From Thermohalobacter berrensis (GTDB taxonomy: Bacteria; Bacillota; Clostridia; Tissierellales; Thermohalobacteraceae): a DNA stretch of 64,000 bases. Every line of letters starts with the position of its first letter. Positions within the stretch are counted from its first letter, which is position 1. The stretch spans positions 51,908 to 115,907 of the forward strand of contig NZ_MCIB01000039.1 of assembly GCF_003609645.1 (NCBI RefSeq). The letters run 5' to 3'. Made by a program: the position numbers and the translations under genes. Below the pieces are notes generated by a model that saw only the letters and a list, made by a program, of their open reading frames with translations, was not told where the DNA came from and searched no databases. Positions 25,192-34,559 of the stretch are shown piece after piece.

Positions 25192-26430
25192 TTATTCACC
25201 CTTTGCAGGTATGTTTTCCATCCAAATTTCCTCTATTATAGGAATTAAATTAGCTGGCATTTCTGGCAATCTATGTTCTAAAAGTACATCTTGACGAATA
25301 GCCCCTTCTCCTATTTTTATTTTACTGAAAACTTCTTTTTCTTCTTCATTTAGCTTATCATTATCTAATACTGGTAAGTCTCCCCAATTATTAGGGTCAT
25401 ATTTAGAAGCCTGTGCTTCAACACTTAATATGAAATTGATAACGGCTAAAGCACCTGCTTTATTAGGAGCATTATGTGGTATTGCTAAAAAGTGAGTATT
25501 ACCTATTGTACCTTTATCAAAAACAAATGAACTAGCAGTTTCAGGGAACTCTCCCGTTTGTTTTTTACTTACTACATGATTAGGATTATAACTCATTGTC
25601 ATTACTACTTCTTTATCTGCAAACATATTATCCAATTGAGCTATTGTAGCAGGATAAGTTTTTCCTTCCTTCCATAAATAAGGTTTTAATTGTTTAAAGT
25701 AATCAATAGCTGGTTTTATGGCTTCTTCTACTACTTCTTTTTTAGGTTCCATATCTAAAAACTGTTCATATCCTACAATATCATAAATTATATTTCTTAC
25801 AAAGGCACTTCCTGTAAAATCTGGTGGCGCTGGATAAGTAAATTCACCTGGGTTGTTTTTAACAAACTGGAGTAATTCTTCATGATTTACAGGCACTTTA
25901 TCTACCCTTGCCTTATCATGTATCATTACAAATTGTGCCTTTCCATAAGGAGCTTCATACCCTTCAACTTGGAATCCAAAGTCATATTTTACTTCCACTG
26001 AATCCTTATCAATATATTTGTTGAAATTTGGTAGTTTATCTGTAAATGGTCCAAAAAGTAAATCGTTCTCCTTTGCAGTAAAGAAGTTCTCACCATTTAT
26101 CCATACTACATCAATAGTTCCTTCTTTAACTTCCATCTGTTTTTCATTTAGCATAATGTTTAATATTGAGTCTATATCCATTCCAACTCTATTTAAGGTA
26201 ATATCATACTCTTCCTTTAGCCTTTTAGCTAAATAATTATCAATCCAACTATTAGTCATTTGGCTGCCACCCCAGCCATAGAAATTAACCTTTGTACCCT
26301 TAGCTTCTTTTAGAATTGTTTCCCAATCTTTTTCTAATACACTTGCTTGTTGTTTAGTCTGTTGATTTCCACAGGCAGCCAAGTTTAATGCTAAAACTAG
26401 TGTTAATAAAATTACAGCTAATCTTTTCAT
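25192..26430 (-). CDS. YnjB-like solute-binding lipoprotein
   Basis: This 412-residue extracellular binding protein has lipobox L-N-L-A-A-C (Cys20). The start at 26430 has AAGGAGGAAATATT upstream; the frame could extend to 26499 but would lose the signal peptide. Motifs VNFYGWGG, DVVWINGENFF and YGKAQFVM are reminiscent of the YnjB branch of family 1 binding proteins. E. coli ynjB is in a cluster with the thiosulfate sulfurtransferase gene ynjE. Substrate is not known; a sulfur-containing anion or compound is a fair guess given TusA, YeeE and the rhodanese genes nearby. Confidence 0.85.
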   Translation of the reverse strand: MKRLAVILLTLVLALNLAACGNQQTKQQASVLEKDWETILKEAKGTKVNFYGWGGSQMTNSWIDNYLAKRLKEEYDITLNRVGMDIDSILNIMLNEKQMEVKEGTIDVVWINGENFFTAKENDLLFGPFTDKLPNFNKYIDKDSVEVKYDFGFQVEGYEAPYGKAQFVMIHDKARVDKVPVNHEELLQFVKNNPGEFTYPAPPDFTGSAFVRNIIYDIVGYEQFLDMEPKKEVVEEAIKPAIDYFKQLKPYLWKEGKTYPATIAQLDNMFADKEVVMTMSYNPNHVVSKKQTGEFPETASSFVFDKGTIGNTHFLAIPHNAPNKAGALAVINFILSVEAQASKYDPNNWGDLPVLDNDKLNEEEKEVFSKIKIGEGAIRQDVLLEHRLPEMPANLIPIIEEIWMENIPAKGE

Positions 26431-26455
26431 AATATTTCCTCCTTCAAAATAATAT

Positions 26456-26975
26456 TTAAAGAATATATTTAAATAATATTTTTGAACCAATCCATGCACC
26501 TACAAACATAAAAATTCCAAAGACCCATCCATGTAAAGATAGAGATGGTATTGCACTAAAGTAACCTCCTACATTACATCCAAATGCCAATCTTGAACCG
26601 TAACCCATCAATATTCCACCTAAAAGGCCGAAAAATAATTGCTTTTTTATTTTTTATCTTTTTTATAGTAAATTCAGATGATAGTAAAGATGCTATTAGT
26701 GCTCCTAAAATTACAGCTATATTTAAAAAAGTATAATAATTTATTATAAAGTTTTCTCCCTTAGCAAAATCGGCTTGATACTGTTGAAAATAGTACCAGC
26801 TTGATACATCTATTCCTATAGATTCAAAAAAATGTGCACCCCAATATAAAAAGCCTGTTGTAACCTTCCATGGTATACCAGTTTTAGCTATTAATATTAT
26901 GTTTAGTATACTAAGAAGAATTCCTCCAATTAAATATGGCCAAGGTTTTTTCATAATTTTATTATAAAGTTTCAA
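26456..26975 (-). pseudogene. C-terminal half of a split YeeE/YedE transporter, frameshifted
   Basis: The first part (KLYNKIMKKPWPYLIGG... to about 26650) and the last part (FGLLGGILMGYGSRLAFGCN, then VGGYFS, ending at 26456) are in different frames. Joining them gives a normal YeeE/YedE second half with the conserved G-C-N cysteine. The total of 520 nt is one base too long; removing one A from the A6 run at 26642-26647 repairs it. The TTG start at 26975 has AAGGAGTG upstream, overlapping the tusA stop. YeeE-family proteins carry thiosulfate (YeeE) or are linked to selenium (YedE). If the shift is real the transporter is broken unless slippage rescues it. Confidence 0.75.
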
Positions 26976-26986
26976 TATATCACTCC

Positions 26987-27208
26987 TTATTTCTCTATAT
27001 AAATCTCCCATTCTCCTTCACTTACTTCCATATAATCAACATTATGCCCTTGTTTTTTTGCCCATTCAACTACATTTGCTATTGAACAGCTATGATTTGT
27101 TTCTAGGACTAAAATTTCCCCTTTTGCCATCTTTTTTAATTCTTTCATTGCCTTTAGAAGTGGTATAGGGCATATTTCATGCATGCAGTCTATTCTAACC
27201 TCTTTCAT
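26987..27208 (-). CDS. tusA: TusA/SirA-family sulfur carrier protein
   Basis: This 73-residue protein has the family signature C-P-x-P (Cys13-Pro-Ile-Pro, in EICPIPLLKAMKEL) and a C-terminal beta strand. TusA-family proteins accept persulfide sulfur from donors such as rhodaneses or a thiosulfate transporter and pass it on. It lies between the two halves of a YeeE-type transporter, the arrangement expected for YeeD-YeeE thiosulfate uptake. The upstream gene is only 15 bp away. Confidence 0.93.
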   Translation of the reverse strand: MKEVRIDCMHEICPIPLLKAMKELKKMAKGEILVLETNHSCSIANVVEWAKKQGHNVDYMEVSEGEWEIYIEK

Positions 27209-27223
27209 CTATTACCCTCCTAA

Positions 27224-27916
27224 TTACATAGACATAATATTATTTTTTTTATCATACCAGTCTGCTAGTATATAAAGTCCTGCTAATACTATAAGCTGTA
27301 TTATAACTGACTTAACAAACCCTATATGTTGAGGAAAATAAATAGTAGGGGACTGAGCTATTAACAACTTGTCCCAAAATTGGAATTGATTAGCTCCCAA
27401 AAGTGTACCTATTATAAACCCTACTAAAACTAATATTTGCAACAAAAAACCTTCTCCTATTCTCATTAAAGTTCCACTTGCACAGCTTCCTGCTATAACC
27501 ATACCTATCCCGGACATTAAGGCCCCTATAATTGTGTGAATTCCTACTGGATGAATTTTTCCTACAACATTCTCTATACTAAAGTTTTGAATATCATCTA
27601 TATTCATATACTGAACTATTGCAAATCCAATTGTTGATATCATAAATGCAATAATTATAGCCTTAAAAAGTGCTGTATTTCCTACCATAATAAAATCCCT
27701 AAAACTGGATGTAAAGCAAAATCTAGATTTTTGAAGAACAAAACCAATAAATAAACCTATAATCCAAAAACTACTATAACTAATGCCTTTAACTAATAGA
27801 AAAAAATATATTCCTAAAGCCAGAACCATCAATATGAGTCCATAGTGGGTTTGATTTTTCTTCTTTTTAAATTCCTTTTTTCGCCTTTTCTTTAATTCTT
27901 CTATTTTCGAGGACAT
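27224..27916 (-). CDS. N-terminal half of a split YeeE/YedE transporter
   Basis: This 230-residue membrane protein has a basic N-terminal tail (about 20 Lys/Arg/Glu-rich residues) and about five helices. Two conserved cysteine motifs are present, QKSRFCFT and AGSCASGTL, corresponding to the first-half cysteines of YeeE; the third (FGCN) is in the separate gene at 26456-26975. AAGGAGGGA precedes the ATG. It is the lead gene of a ten-gene run on the minus strand. Confidence 0.85.
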   Translation of the reverse strand: MSSKIEELKKRRKKEFKKKKNQTHYGLILMVLALGIYFFLLVKGISYSSFWIIGLFIGFVLQKSRFCFTSSFRDFIMVGNTALFKAIIIAFMISTIGFAIVQYMNIDDIQNFSIENVVGKIHPVGIHTIIGALMSGIGMVIAGSCASGTLMRIGEGFLLQILVLVGFIIGTLLGANQFQFWDKLLIAQSPTIYFPQHIGFVKSVIIQLIVLAGLYILADWYDKKNNIMSM

Positions 27917-28119
27917 TCTTGTCCCTCCTTATATAATTTACTTTAAAGAATGTTAAATAATAATCAAATTCTCTATTTTTATTATACATTAATAAAATTA
28001 ACTTTTATATATATTATAATTATATAGAATAACGATTCTTTATATATTAGTTAATTACTTGGTTTTATACCTTTTTTTTGCTAAAATTAAATAAAGCAAT
28101 AAAGAAAGGAGAAGTTAAT

Positions 28120-28995
28120 ATGCAAAAAGTGGTATTTGACTGTGATAACACCATGGGAGTAAAAGGGAAAGATGTTGATGATGGATTAACTCTGTTATAC
28201 CTATTAGGTAGAGATGATATAGAGCTTTTAGGTGTTACAACAACCTTTGGAAATAGTACTATTGATATTGTTCATGAGAACACAGCTAATATGTTTAAAG
28301 AGCTAAATATAAAAAATATTCCCCTTTATAAAGGAACTGAAGATAAGAGTAAAAGGATAAGCCCTGCATCAGAATTTCTTGTAAACATTGTTAATAAATA
28401 CCCAAATGAAATTACAATACTTGCCACAGGCTCCCTAACAAACCTTTATGGTGCTTATAAAATAGATAATGATTTCTTTAAAAAAGTAAAAAATATTGTA
28501 CTTATGGGAGGCATAACTAAACCTTTAATAATAAATGGTAAAAATTTAGATGAACTAAATTTCTCTTCTGATAATGAAGCTTGTTATAAAGTCTTAACTT
28601 CAGGAGCAGAAATAACTATAATGACAGGACATATTTGTCTTCAAGCCTTTGTTGAAAAAGAAGAATTTTATGAAACTATTGAAAGTAAAGATTTAAATAT
28701 ATATAAATATATAAAAGAAAAAACTACTAACTGGTTTGACTCTGTAATGGAAGAATTCGGAATAAATGGATTCTATAATTGGGACATAGTTGCAGGTGTA
28801 TATATAACTCATCCTCAATTATTTGATAAAAATATTGAAAATGTAGTTTCTACTGTAGAAGATTTAAAGACTGGATACTTAAAAATTACTAATTCTTCAA
28901 ATAAAGGATATAAAATTAATATACCTACTGAAATTAAAGATATAGACAAATTTAATGAAATAATATTTAAAGCTTGGGAGAATGTAAACTTTTAA
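28120..28995 (+). CDS. Inosine-uridine nucleoside hydrolase family protein
   Basis: This 291-residue protein has the calcium-binding signature D-x-D-N-x7-D-V-D-D-G near residues 7-21 (FDCDNTMGVKGKDVDDG), and later VLMGG and NFSSDNEA. Members cleave ribonucleosides to base and ribose; the specific nucleoside cannot be read from the sequence. The start at 28120 is preceded by AAAGGAG, so the frame's longer 28078 start is rejected. It could feed purine salvage. It converges with the next gene with only 3 bp between stops. Confidence 0.88.
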   Translation: MQKVVFDCDNTMGVKGKDVDDGLTLLYLLGRDDIELLGVTTTFGNSTIDIVHENTANMFKELNIKNIPLYKGTEDKSKRISPASEFLVNIVNKYPNEITILATGSLTNLYGAYKIDNDFFKKVKNIVLMGGITKPLIINGKNLDELNFSSDNEACYKVLTSGAEITIMTGHICLQAFVEKEEFYETIESKDLNIYKYIKEKTTNWFDSVMEEFGINGFYNWDIVAGVYITHPQLFDKNIENVVSTVEDLKTGYLKITNSSNKGYKINIPTEIKDIDKFNEIIFKAWENVNF

Positions 28996-28998
28996 TCT

Positions 28999-29611
28999 TT
29001 AATTATTAAAAACAATAAATTTTGTGGCAAAACTTAAAAATTCATTTTCATTTTGCAAATAACCTAGCTTTGATTTTCCCCTATGTCCTTCAGTTGCCCA
29101 TCTCTCTTGGATTTCAAATTTTTTTAAAATATTTGCAAGTAATTTAAAATCTAAAGTTATTTTTAACTCTACTAAATATTCCTCTAACTGAGGATATTTT
29201 TTTTATAATTCTATAAATTAAACAAACACCATGATAAATGACCTCTGTGTCAACATTATTTTTCATTAAGTCTATGATTATAGACATATATTCTTTTAAA
29301 GTCTTAATATCATCTGGCAAAACCCTTAAAGATTTAAATGTAGTTTGTACTTGAATATTATTTCTACTATCCCTAATTATATCTATAACATAAGGGAAAA
29401 AATCACCTATATTGCTCCTCTCAATTATTTTAAAACAAATTGTCTGTTTAGAGCTATTTTCTTTAACAGAGTTACTTAAAATCTCTAAAAATTCTCCTAC
29501 TGTTTTAGGATTTCCTAACATCCTTAAGTAAGCTTCAATAGGTTTTTTGTGTATACTTCTTGCATTTTGTAATATAATTTCTATTTCTTTTTCTAAAAAT
29601 TTTTTATTCAT
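28999..29611 (-). pseudogene. Helical protein of unknown function, frameshifted at an A8 run
   Basis: The first 140 or so residues are helical and HEAT-like (MNKKFLEKEIEIILQNARSI..., CLIYRIIKK). At about 29199-29206 an A8 run breaks the frame. With seven A residues the reading continues as KYPQLEEYLVELK and ERWATEGHRGKSKLGYL to a stop at 28999, giving a 203-residue protein. As it stands the frame ends at 29144 with 155 residues. I do not recognise the family. It lies 25 bp after yerC on the same strand, so they are probably co-transcribed. Confidence 0.65.
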
Positions 29612-29636
29612 ATTATCCCCCTTTATCTATCTATAA

Positions 29637-29942
29637 TTATTCTTTACTACCGTATCCAAGCCTCTCTAGAATAATTTTGTATCCATCAGCTCCATAATTT
29701 AATGCTCTATTAACTCTGCTTATAGTGGCTGTACTTGCCCCAGTCTTTTCTTTTATTTCATTATATGTCCTTTTCTGCTTTAACATTTTAGCAACTTGTA
29801 ACCTTTGAGCAATAGATTGGATTTCATTTATTGTGCATATGTCTTCAAAAAATCTATAACATTCCTCTATATTGTCTAGTGATAATATAGCCTCAAATAA
29901 TTCATCTAAATATTTATCTTTAAGCTTAGACTCATAACCCAT
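29637..29942 (-). CDS. yerC: YerC/YecD family TrpR-like DNA-binding protein
   Basis: This 101-residue protein is of the Trp-repressor-related YerC family. It has a helix-turn-helix, EIKEKTGASTATISRVNRAL, in the second half and an IQSIAQRLQVAKML segment before it. AGGAGG is 5 nt from the ATG. The family is common in Firmicutes but its target and ligand are not established. It precedes the frameshifted unknown gene. Confidence 0.92.
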   Translation of the reverse strand: MGYESKLKDKYLDELFEAILSLDNIEECYRFFEDICTINEIQSIAQRLQVAKMLKQKRTYNEIKEKTGASTATISRVNRALNYGADGYKIILERLGYGSKE

Positions 29943-30012
29943 TTTAATCCTCCTTCTCTTTACTGCATTTATTCCTATTATAAATAAAATACTACAAATA
30001 CTTCTCTAATTC

Positions 30013-30134
30013 CTTTTTTTATAACACATAAGAAATTATAATCAAATAAAAATTGTGGATAAGATATAATTTCCGTTATGTGTTTCAAAAAATTCACCTT
30101 GAGAATCTTCTATTTTTAATAAAAGACTTTTTTA
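30013..30134 (-). repeat. Two-hairpin ~120-bp element, copy 2
   Basis: On the minus strand it has the same order as copies 1 and 3: AAAAAAGTCTT, inner stem TCTTTTATT/AATAGAAGA, then ACACATAACGGAAATTATA paired with TATAATTTCTTATGTGT. The inner stem keeps pairing through a G-T wobble where copy 3 has a G-C pair. It lies upstream of yerC. Confidence 0.7.
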
Positions 30135-30294
30135 TTATATCTTTTAAAATCATATTTCTATTTATATATTATATGGAAAAATTTACTGTAATACTTATAT
30201 TTTAAAAGAGAATAATAAACTATATACAATAAAGTAAAAATACTATGTTACTGCACTTCTAAAAATTATTTAAATAGGGGAAGGAAGTGATAAA

Positions 30295-30555
30295 ATGGGT
30301 AATTTAAATGATCATCAAAGACAATTTAGACCTGAAAATGGCCAAGACCCTATAGTTTCAACTTATAATAGAGAAAAATATCCTATAATCGAAAGAGAAA
30401 CAAATGCATTTTTCTTTCCATGGAGCATGCAAAGAGATGTAGATGCAATTGATAGTATGAGGTTTTATACAGAGGTTACAGCTCATACAGAACAAAGAGG
30501 TATTGAGGGAATACCGGCATCACCTAAAAATATGAAAAATACAAGATTAAGGTAG
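30295..30555 (+). CDS. Orphan 86-residue hydrophilic protein
   Basis: I do not recognise a family. The protein starts MGNLNDHQRQFRPENGQDPI, has no hydrophobic stretch, contains ETNAFFFPWSMQRDVDAID in the middle and ends basic (KNMKNTRLR). GGAAGGAAGTGAT precedes the ATG and a strong terminator follows the stop, so it is a real single-gene unit. Codon use looks like its neighbours. The tail-rich, polar composition would suit a small spore or coat component, but no direct evidence supports that. Confidence 0.65.
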   Translation: MGNLNDHQRQFRPENGQDPIVSTYNREKYPIIERETNAFFFPWSMQRDVDAIDSMRFYTEVTAHTEQRGIEGIPASPKNMKNTRLR

Positions 30556-30556
30556 T

Positions 30557-30583
30557 AAAAAGCAGCCTAAACGGCTGCTTTTT
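30557..30583 (+). terminator. Terminator of the orphan 86-aa gene
   Basis: AAAAAGCAGCC and GGCTGCTTTTT pair around a 5-nt loop directly after the TAG stop. It is effective on both strands. Confidence 0.85.
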
Positions 30584-31342
30584 GACTGTTCTCAATTTTC
30601 AATTGTATTTAATTCTCCATTGTCCATTGTAAATTGTCAATTGTTTTTTACAGCGTGTTTCGTGTATCATGTTTTGTGTTTCGTTAATATTCCTAAGAGG
30701 TCTAGCCTTTGTTGTCCGTTACTTTGACCTGAGAAGCCATGCTTTGAAGACCGTTACTTAATCCTAAGAAGTAAGTCTAAGATGTCCGTTACTATGCCAA
30801 TGAAGATATGCTAAGAGGTCCGTTACTTTGACCCAAGAAGAGAATCTAAGAGGTCCGTTACTTTGCCTTAGATGTCTAGGCTAAGAGGTCCGTTACTTAA
30901 CCTAAGACGTCTAGCCTTAGACGACCGTTACTAAACCAATGAAGCCGGACTTCGAAGTCCGTTACTTATCATAGGGAGTAAAGCTCTGATGTCTGTTACC
31001 TGACCAAAGAATAAAATTCTCCGATGTCCGTTATTTGGTTTAAGAAGTAAAGCTTCGTGGTCTTTTTTCCGTTATTGAGGGATTCGTAATTCCTCAATCT
31101 TTAATCGCAGACTAAAGTCTGCTCTACAGTTTTTATTTTAACTTTTCATAATTTTCTAATTGTAAATTGTTTTCCCTAACCACTAACCACCAGCCACTAA
31201 TAACTATTATTCTTTTAATTCTCCATTCTCAATTGTATTTATTGGTCCGTTACTTTACCTGAGAAGTTAAGCTTCGTGCTCTTTTTTTAGTTTTTTTCTC
31301 TTAATTGTCAATTCTCAATTCTCCATTGTCAATTGTATTTTC
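30584..31342 (+). repeat. Heptad/35-bp minisatellite region A
   Basis: There is no gene in these 759 bp. From about 30713 to 31050 there are some ten units of 34-35 bp, each starting near GTCCGTTACTT, with degenerate CCTAAGAAGT and CTAAGANG parts. Flanks are words with 7-bp period such as AATTCTCCATTGTCCATTG and CCACTAACCACCAGCCA. A hairpin TTGAGGGATT/AATTCCTCAA lies at 31074-31098. Bases 30881-31223 are the first copy of a long direct repeat. Confidence 0.85.
30881..31223 (+). repeat. 343-bp direct repeat, copy 1 of pair P
   Basis: It matches 37901-38243 with five differences that I can count, at a constant offset of 7,020 bp. The two copies flank purD, purH, purN, purM and purF. Confidence 0.92.
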
Positions 31343-32605
31343 CTAATTGTCAATTGCATCTCCAATGTCTTTCCTATAATACATATCTTGAAATTTTATT
31401 CTTTCTATGTTATCATAAACAACTTTTCTTACACTCTCCATGTCATCTCTTAATGATGTTACTGCTAATACTCTACCACCATTGGTATAAAGCTTTCCAT
31501 CTTCTTTTTTAGTGCCGCCATGGAATACTATTACGTCATCATCTATTTTATCTAATCCATTTATTTCTTTTCCTTTTTCATATTTTATAGGATATCCACC
31601 AGAAGCAGCTATAACACAAAGGCTTTTTTTAGTTGACCACTTTAAATCTTCCTTTTCTAATCTGCCATCTATTGTTTTTTCAAAAATATCAATTATATCA
31701 CTTTCTAATCTTGGTAAAACTACCTCTGCTTCAGGATCTCCAAATCTAACATTAAATTCTAAAACTTTAGGACCTTCATCTGTTATCATCAAACCTATAA
31801 ATAATACTCCTTTAAAATCAATTTTTTCTTTTTTGAAACCTTCTATAACTTTATCTAATATTTCCTTTCTTATTCTCTCCTTTAGACCATCTGTAAAAAT
31901 AGGATTTGGTGAAAAACATCCCATTCCACCTGTATTTGGACCCTTATCTCCATCAAAAGCTTTTTTGTAGTCCCTTGCACTTTCCATTGGTACTATATTT
32001 TTACCATCAACAAAGCATAAAAGTGATGCTTCTATTCCTTCTAGAAATTCCTCAACTACTATTCTATCTCCAGATTCTCCAAATTTTTTATCTACCATAA
32101 TACTTTCAATAGCATCTTCAGCCTCTTGAAGCTCTTGACATATTATTACTCCCTTTCCTGCTGCTAAACCATCGGCCTTTATTACTAATGGATAATTGTA
32201 TTCACTAAGCTCATTTTTTACATCTTCATAGCTATTATATGTTTTATACTTTGCTGTAGGTATATTGTATTTTTCCATAAATTTCTTAGAATAAACCTTA
32301 CTACCTTCTAGGCGTGCCCCTTCTCTATTAGGACCAAAAACCTTTAATCCCTTTTCAGTAAATCTATCTACTATACCTGCAACCAAAGGAGCTTCAGGAC
32401 CCACTACCGTTAAATCAATTTCTTCTTTTAATGCAAATGCAAGTAGTGTATCAATATCCTCAGCTTTAATATTTACACACTCTGCAATTTGAGATATGCC
32501 TCCATTACCAGGAGCACAATATATCTTAGAAACCCTTTCACTTTGGGCAATTTTCCATACAATTGCATGTTCTCTAGCTCCACTTCCTATAACTAATACC
32601 TTCAT
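31343..32605 (-). CDS. purD: Phosphoribosylamine-glycine ligase
   Basis: This 420-residue ATP-grasp enzyme makes glycinamide ribonucleotide from phosphoribosylamine, glycine and ATP, the second step of purine synthesis. It begins MKVLVIGSGAREHAIVWK, has the ATP-grasp segment VIKADGLAAGKGVI and the signature N-V-R-F-G-D-P-E-A-E-V. Length is normal. It is the last gene of the purine run, 239 bp downstream of purH with a hairpin between, so it may be partly uncoupled from it. Confidence 0.97.
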   Translation of the reverse strand: MKVLVIGSGAREHAIVWKIAQSERVSKIYCAPGNGGISQIAECVNIKAEDIDTLLAFALKEEIDLTVVGPEAPLVAGIVDRFTEKGLKVFGPNREGARLEGSKVYSKKFMEKYNIPTAKYKTYNSYEDVKNELSEYNYPLVIKADGLAAGKGVIICQELQEAEDAIESIMVDKKFGESGDRIVVEEFLEGIEASLLCFVDGKNIVPMESARDYKKAFDGDKGPNTGGMGCFSPNPIFTDGLKERIRKEILDKVIEGFKKEKIDFKGVLFIGLMITDEGPKVLEFNVRFGDPEAEVVLPRLESDIIDIFEKTIDGRLEKEDLKWSTKKSLCVIAASGGYPIKYEKGKEINGLDKIDDDVIVFHGGTKKEDGKLYTNGGRVLAVTSLRDDMESVRKVVYDNIERIKFQDMYYRKDIGDAIDN

Positions 32606-32844
32606 CTACTTCACCACCCAACAAAATAAAATTAAAAATGTGAAATTTAAAATGTAAAATTAACTAGGTAAGAACATAATTTTAGTAATATGTTGAAAAA
32701 GTCTAGCTTAATGAATATTAAATTATTTAGTTGAAATATCGACATATTTCCCGGGCAATTTTCATTAAATAGTAATTCAAGATTTAAAATTTACAATTCA
32801 CAATTAAGCATTAACCAACTCAAGGAGTTGATTAATGCTTATGA
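32606..32844 (-). terminator. purH-purD intergenic region with hairpin
   Basis: This 239-bp gap holds a hairpin at 32808-32839 (AGCATTAAC, then CAACTC, with complement GAGTTG, then ATTAATGCT) just after purH. The rest is A/T-rich with words like TTTAAAATTTACAATTCACA from the heptad family. No small gene is supported. The hairpin lacks a strong T tract on the minus strand, so read-through to purD is likely. Confidence 0.5.
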
Positions 32845-34380
32845 TTAATGCTTAAAATGTCTCATTTTTGTAAATACCATTGTAATTCCATGTTCATTGG
32901 CCTCTTTAATTGACTCTTCATCCCTTATAGAACCACCTGGTTGTATAATTGCAGTTACTCCAGCTTCTGCTGCAGCTTTTACACAGTCTGGGAATGGGAA
33001 GAAAGCATCTGAAGCCATAACACTTCCTTTTACTCTTTCTCCACCTTGTTTTATGGCATTTTCTACTGCCCATATTCTACTTGTTTGTCCTGGACCTACT
33101 GCAATTGTTCCCTTATCTTTTGCTAATACTATTCCATTTGACTTTACATTTTTAACAGCCTTCCAAGCAAATATTAAATCTTCCATTTCTTTTTCTGTTG
33201 GTTTTCTTTCAGTTACAATCTCTAACTCATCTTCAAATAAAACTTTATCCTTCTCTTGAACTAATAATCCACCTAAAACCTTCTTCATATCATAACTTGT
33301 ATAATCTTTTTTCATAATATCAGAAAGCTTAAGTACTCTTATATTTTTCTTTGATGTAAGTACATCTAAGGCCTTATCTGTATATGAAGGTGCTACTACA
33401 ACCTCAATAAAAATTTCATTGATCATTTTGGCTGTTTCTTCATCTATTTCCCTATTTGCCGCTATTATTCCACCAAAAATTGATAGTTTGTCACCTTCAT
33501 ACGCCTTTTTATATGCTTGTTTAATTGTTTTTCCACTTCCAATACCACATGGATTTGCATGTTTAACTGCAACAACTGTTGGCTCTTCAAATTCTTTAAG
33601 TATTTCTAATGCACCATTAGTATCATTTATGTTATTAAAAGATAACTGTTTTCCATGAAGATGAACTGCTTCTGAAAGTGTACCCTTTGTTTCTTCAATT
33701 TCTTTGTAGAATGCTGCTTTTTGATGTGGATTTTCTCCATATCTTAATTCTTGCTTTTTCTCATAAGTAAATGAAATCTTATCTGGTAATTCTATACCTG
33801 CTATTTTATTAAAATAATTAGAAATTAAAGTATCATAGTGGCTAGTATGTTGGAATACTTTAGCTGCTAAATACTCTCTAGTCTTTAGAGTTACCTTTCC
33901 AGCACTTTTTAATTCATCTAAAACCCTACTATAATCATTAGGATCTACAATTACAGTTACATATTTATAATTTTTCGCTGCTGCCCTTAGCATAGAAGGA
34001 CCACCTATATCTATGTTTTCAATTATTTCTTCATGTGTTACGTTCTCTTTTAATATAGTTTCTTTAAATGGATAAAGATTATTTATAACCATATCTATTG
34101 GTTTTATTTTTAATTCTTCCATTTGAGCTTTATGGTTACTATTTTCTCTTACAGCTAAAAGCCCACCATGTATTTTAGGATGAAGAGTTTTCACTCTACC
34201 ATCAAAACATTCTGGGAACTCTGTTACCTCTGATATATCTATAACTTCTACTCCTTCATCCTTTAACTTTTTTGCTGTACCACCTGTTGATACAATTTCC
34301 CATCCTAAATTAACTAATTCCTTTACAAAATCTACAACTCCAGTTTTATCATAAACACTAACTAGTGCTCTTGGCATCAT
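32845..34380 (-). CDS. purH: Bifunctional AICAR formyltransferase/IMP cyclohydrolase
   Basis: This 511-residue enzyme performs the last two steps to IMP. The N-terminal IMP cyclohydrolase part has [20 protein letters not shown] and [13 protein letters not shown]; the C-terminal formyltransferase part has [24 protein letters not shown] and the final [13 protein letters not shown]. Length is typical. AAAGGAGG precedes the ATG. It lies 179 bp downstream of purN with heptad repeats between. Confidence 0.97.
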   Translation of the reverse strand: MMPRALVSVYDKTGVVDFVKELVNLGWEIVSTGGTAKKLKDEGVEVIDISEVTEFPECFDGRVKTLHPKIHGGLLAVRENSNHKAQMEELKIKPIDMVINNLYPFKETILKENVTHEEIIENIDIGGPSMLRAAAKNYKYVTVIVDPNDYSRVLDELKSAGKVTLKTREYLAAKVFQHTSHYDTLISNYFNKIAGIELPDKISFTYEKKQELRYGENPHQKAAFYKEIEETKGTLSEAVHLHGKQLSFNNINDTNGALEILKEFEEPTVVAVKHANPCGIGSGKTIKQAYKKAYEGDKLSIFGGIIAANREIDEETAKMINEIFIEVVVAPSYTDKALDVLTSKKNIRVLKLSDIMKKDYTSYDMKKVLGGLLVQEKDKVLFEDELEIVTERKPTEKEMEDLIFAWKAVKNVKSNGIVLAKDKGTIAVGPGQTSRIWAVENAIKQGGERVKGSVMASDAFFPFPDCVKAAAEAGVTAIIQPGGSIRDEESIKEANEHGITMVFTKMRHFKH

Positions 34381-34559
34381 TTATCCTCCTTTGTTTTAAT
34401 TTAGTTCCTAGTTCTTAGCTCTCAGCTATTAGTAAAAGTAAGAGCTAGGCAATTGTATTTTTCTAATTCTCCATTCTCAATTGTCCATTTTCAATTGTAT
34501 TTTTCTAATTCTCCATTCTCAATTGTATTTTCTAATTGTCCATTGTAATTTGTTAATTG
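34381..34559. repeat. Heptad-repeat intergenic region between purN and purH
   Basis: The 179 bp contain TTCCTAGTTCTTAGCTCTCA and three rounds of AATTCTCCATTCTCAATTGT-type words with 7-bp spacing. No 35-bp unit and no gene are seen. Confidence 0.65.

Noticed and set aside
30714..31050. CRISPR array: regular ~35-bp spacing with a conserved 11-bp core
   Set aside because: The spacer parts are degenerate versions of each other, not unique sequences, the core is only 8-11 bp, and there are no cas genes. It is a minisatellite.
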